Assembly (NCBI GenBank): GCA_936432065.2
Contig: OW386286.2
Coordinates: 17,667,179 to 17,731,178 of the forward strand
Direction: 5' to 3'
DNA from: Rutpela maculata
Taxonomy: Eukaryota > Arthropoda > Insecta > Coleoptera > Cerambycidae
DNA length: 64,000 nucleotides
Shown here: positions 63,216-64,000 of the stretch, piece after piece
Layout: each line of letters starts with the position of its first letter
How positions within the stretch are numbered: the first letter of the stretch is position 1
The notes under the pieces: model-generated
Databases searched by the model: none
What the model saw: only the letters and a program-made list of their open reading frames with translations
What the model was told of the DNA's origin: nothing
Made by a program: the position numbers and the translations under genes

Positions 63216-63232
63216 GGTAGTCCCTTTCACTC

Positions 63233-64000
63233 TAGAGGTGGGTAGTACTCGTATGATTCGTATCATTGGTACGAATCCTTACAGTGGTACAAATGGTACG
63301 AATCCCACAAAAATAAAAGATTCGTACATTTCGTATCACCGATACGATTGGTACGAATATGGGATTTCGGTACCGGTATTGCGATGCGATACTGGGCCAG
63401 CTGTATAAGGTTAAACTTCAAATGGAGACCGCGCGTTTAAACTTTAAAATACTCATAATCTCATAATTGAAAAAATTCCCTGTTTTTATATGTAATATGA
63501 TGGATATATTCGAAATATTTGATTATTTCTATATGATTATTATCAATTTACCTACTACAAGATAGCATTCATTTTATACGCAACGTACTGATTACACAAT
63601 CTGTGATATATATTACCCTTTTCTTACTTTTTTGTTATTGTTTTTTGTTTAGTTGACTTGCTACAAATGTACAAATATGTATATAATATGGTTAAATAAA
63701 CGCTGTCTATCTATCTTTTTACTGGTGTCTAATGACGACGACGGAATTAGTAATGTAATAGAAGGTGCTCGTAGTCCTAAAAGTTAAAACTGTACGGTTA
63801 ATATAACATTATAATACTCTGGCCCTAACTAACACCACATATAATATTCTATAATCTATGCTGAACACTGTGGAGTGGAAATGTGGGTACGAATAGTACG
63901 AATGGTACGAATCAGTACATGATACTGTTTCGTATCATGGAATCAGTGGTACGAAACATACGAATAGTACGAATGGTACGAATCAGTACATGATACTGTT
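63233..64000 (+). mobile_element. left part of a hAT-like element running off the window
   Basis: It starts TAGAGGTGGGTAGTACTCG, a hAT-style terminus (TAGAGGTGGG), followed by an array of GGTACGAAT / ATTCGTACC words in both orientations (63245-63370). The same words recur at 63885-64000 (GGTACGAATCAGTACATGAT twice, 75-80 bp apart), so the right end probably lies just beyond the window. No transposase is seen in the visible part. Confidence 0.55.

Noticed and set aside
1..64000. CRISPR array, bacterial operons or prophage
   Set aside because: No array of regularly spaced identical repeats, no ribosome-binding-site gene layout, and all coding families seen are eukaryotic transposon types.

Overview
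The window looks like nuclear DNA of an insect (arthropod). It is AT-rich and dominated by transposable elements (TEs) and their debris. The evidence is an errantivirus-type retroelement with gag, pol and env; Tc1/mariner, PIF/Harbinger and hAT DNA transposons with insect-style terminal repeats; RTE-like and Jockey/I-like LINE remnants; tRNA-derived and 5S-derived SINEs; and debris of multi-copy gene families that I recognise from many insect genomes. I cannot assign the order or species. No bacterial operon, CRISPR array, rRNA operon or convincing complete host gene is visible.

Layout. 0-18 kb: non-autonomous elements (a 360-bp MITE at 0.6 kb; an inverted pair of 480-bp MITEs at 2.1 and 8.7 kb; a truncated mariner-type MITE at 4.1 kb; a foldback element at 9.2-10.7 kb; a 715-bp MITE at 13.5 kb; a tRNA-derived SINE at 13.1 kb) and the first copies of a dispersed family, here called the 'GTCT element', which carries an internal GTCT/GACA microsatellite and a terminal hairpin. 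18.3-22.3 kb: a dead PIF/Harbinger transposon containing a smaller Harbinger relative and three GTCT elements, with one piece of the transposase duplicated. 22.5-24.7 kb: LINE fragments, a tandem-unit repeat and a short hAT MITE with a perfect 8-bp target duplication. 25.2-25.5 kb: the best candidate for a host exon. 28.3-30.1 kb: a hAT element with arrays of a GAGACGAG-like motif inside both ends and a perfect 8-bp target duplication. 32.5-36.6 kb: nested MITEs. 40.2-40.5 kb: a 37-38 bp tandem array. 43.0-46.6 kb: a mariner-type transposon with roughly 290-bp inverted repeats, nested inside a Tc1/IS630-like element.

48.0-55.8 kb: the only element with long intact reading frames, an errantivirus (Ty3/Gypsy group) on the minus strand. 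It has two LTRs that I read as identical, a TACA target duplication, a tRNA-Ser-type primer binding site, gag, a canonical -1 frameshift heptamer, a complete pol and an env broken by a single stop codon. It is a recent insertion.

56-64 kb: an RTE-like LINE remnant, a broken ADDAD/GCDTTS-type TE-associated gene present in two opposed pieces, a 5S-rRNA-derived SINE, a possible conserved non-coding element at 62.4 kb, a short hairpin MITE, and the left end of a hAT-like element that runs off the window.

Apart from the retroelement, the genes do not form a pathway. Most structure is explained by insertion of elements into elements. The signals I find most novel are the GTCT element family, the 5S-derived SINE, and the recent retroelement copy with an interrupted env.
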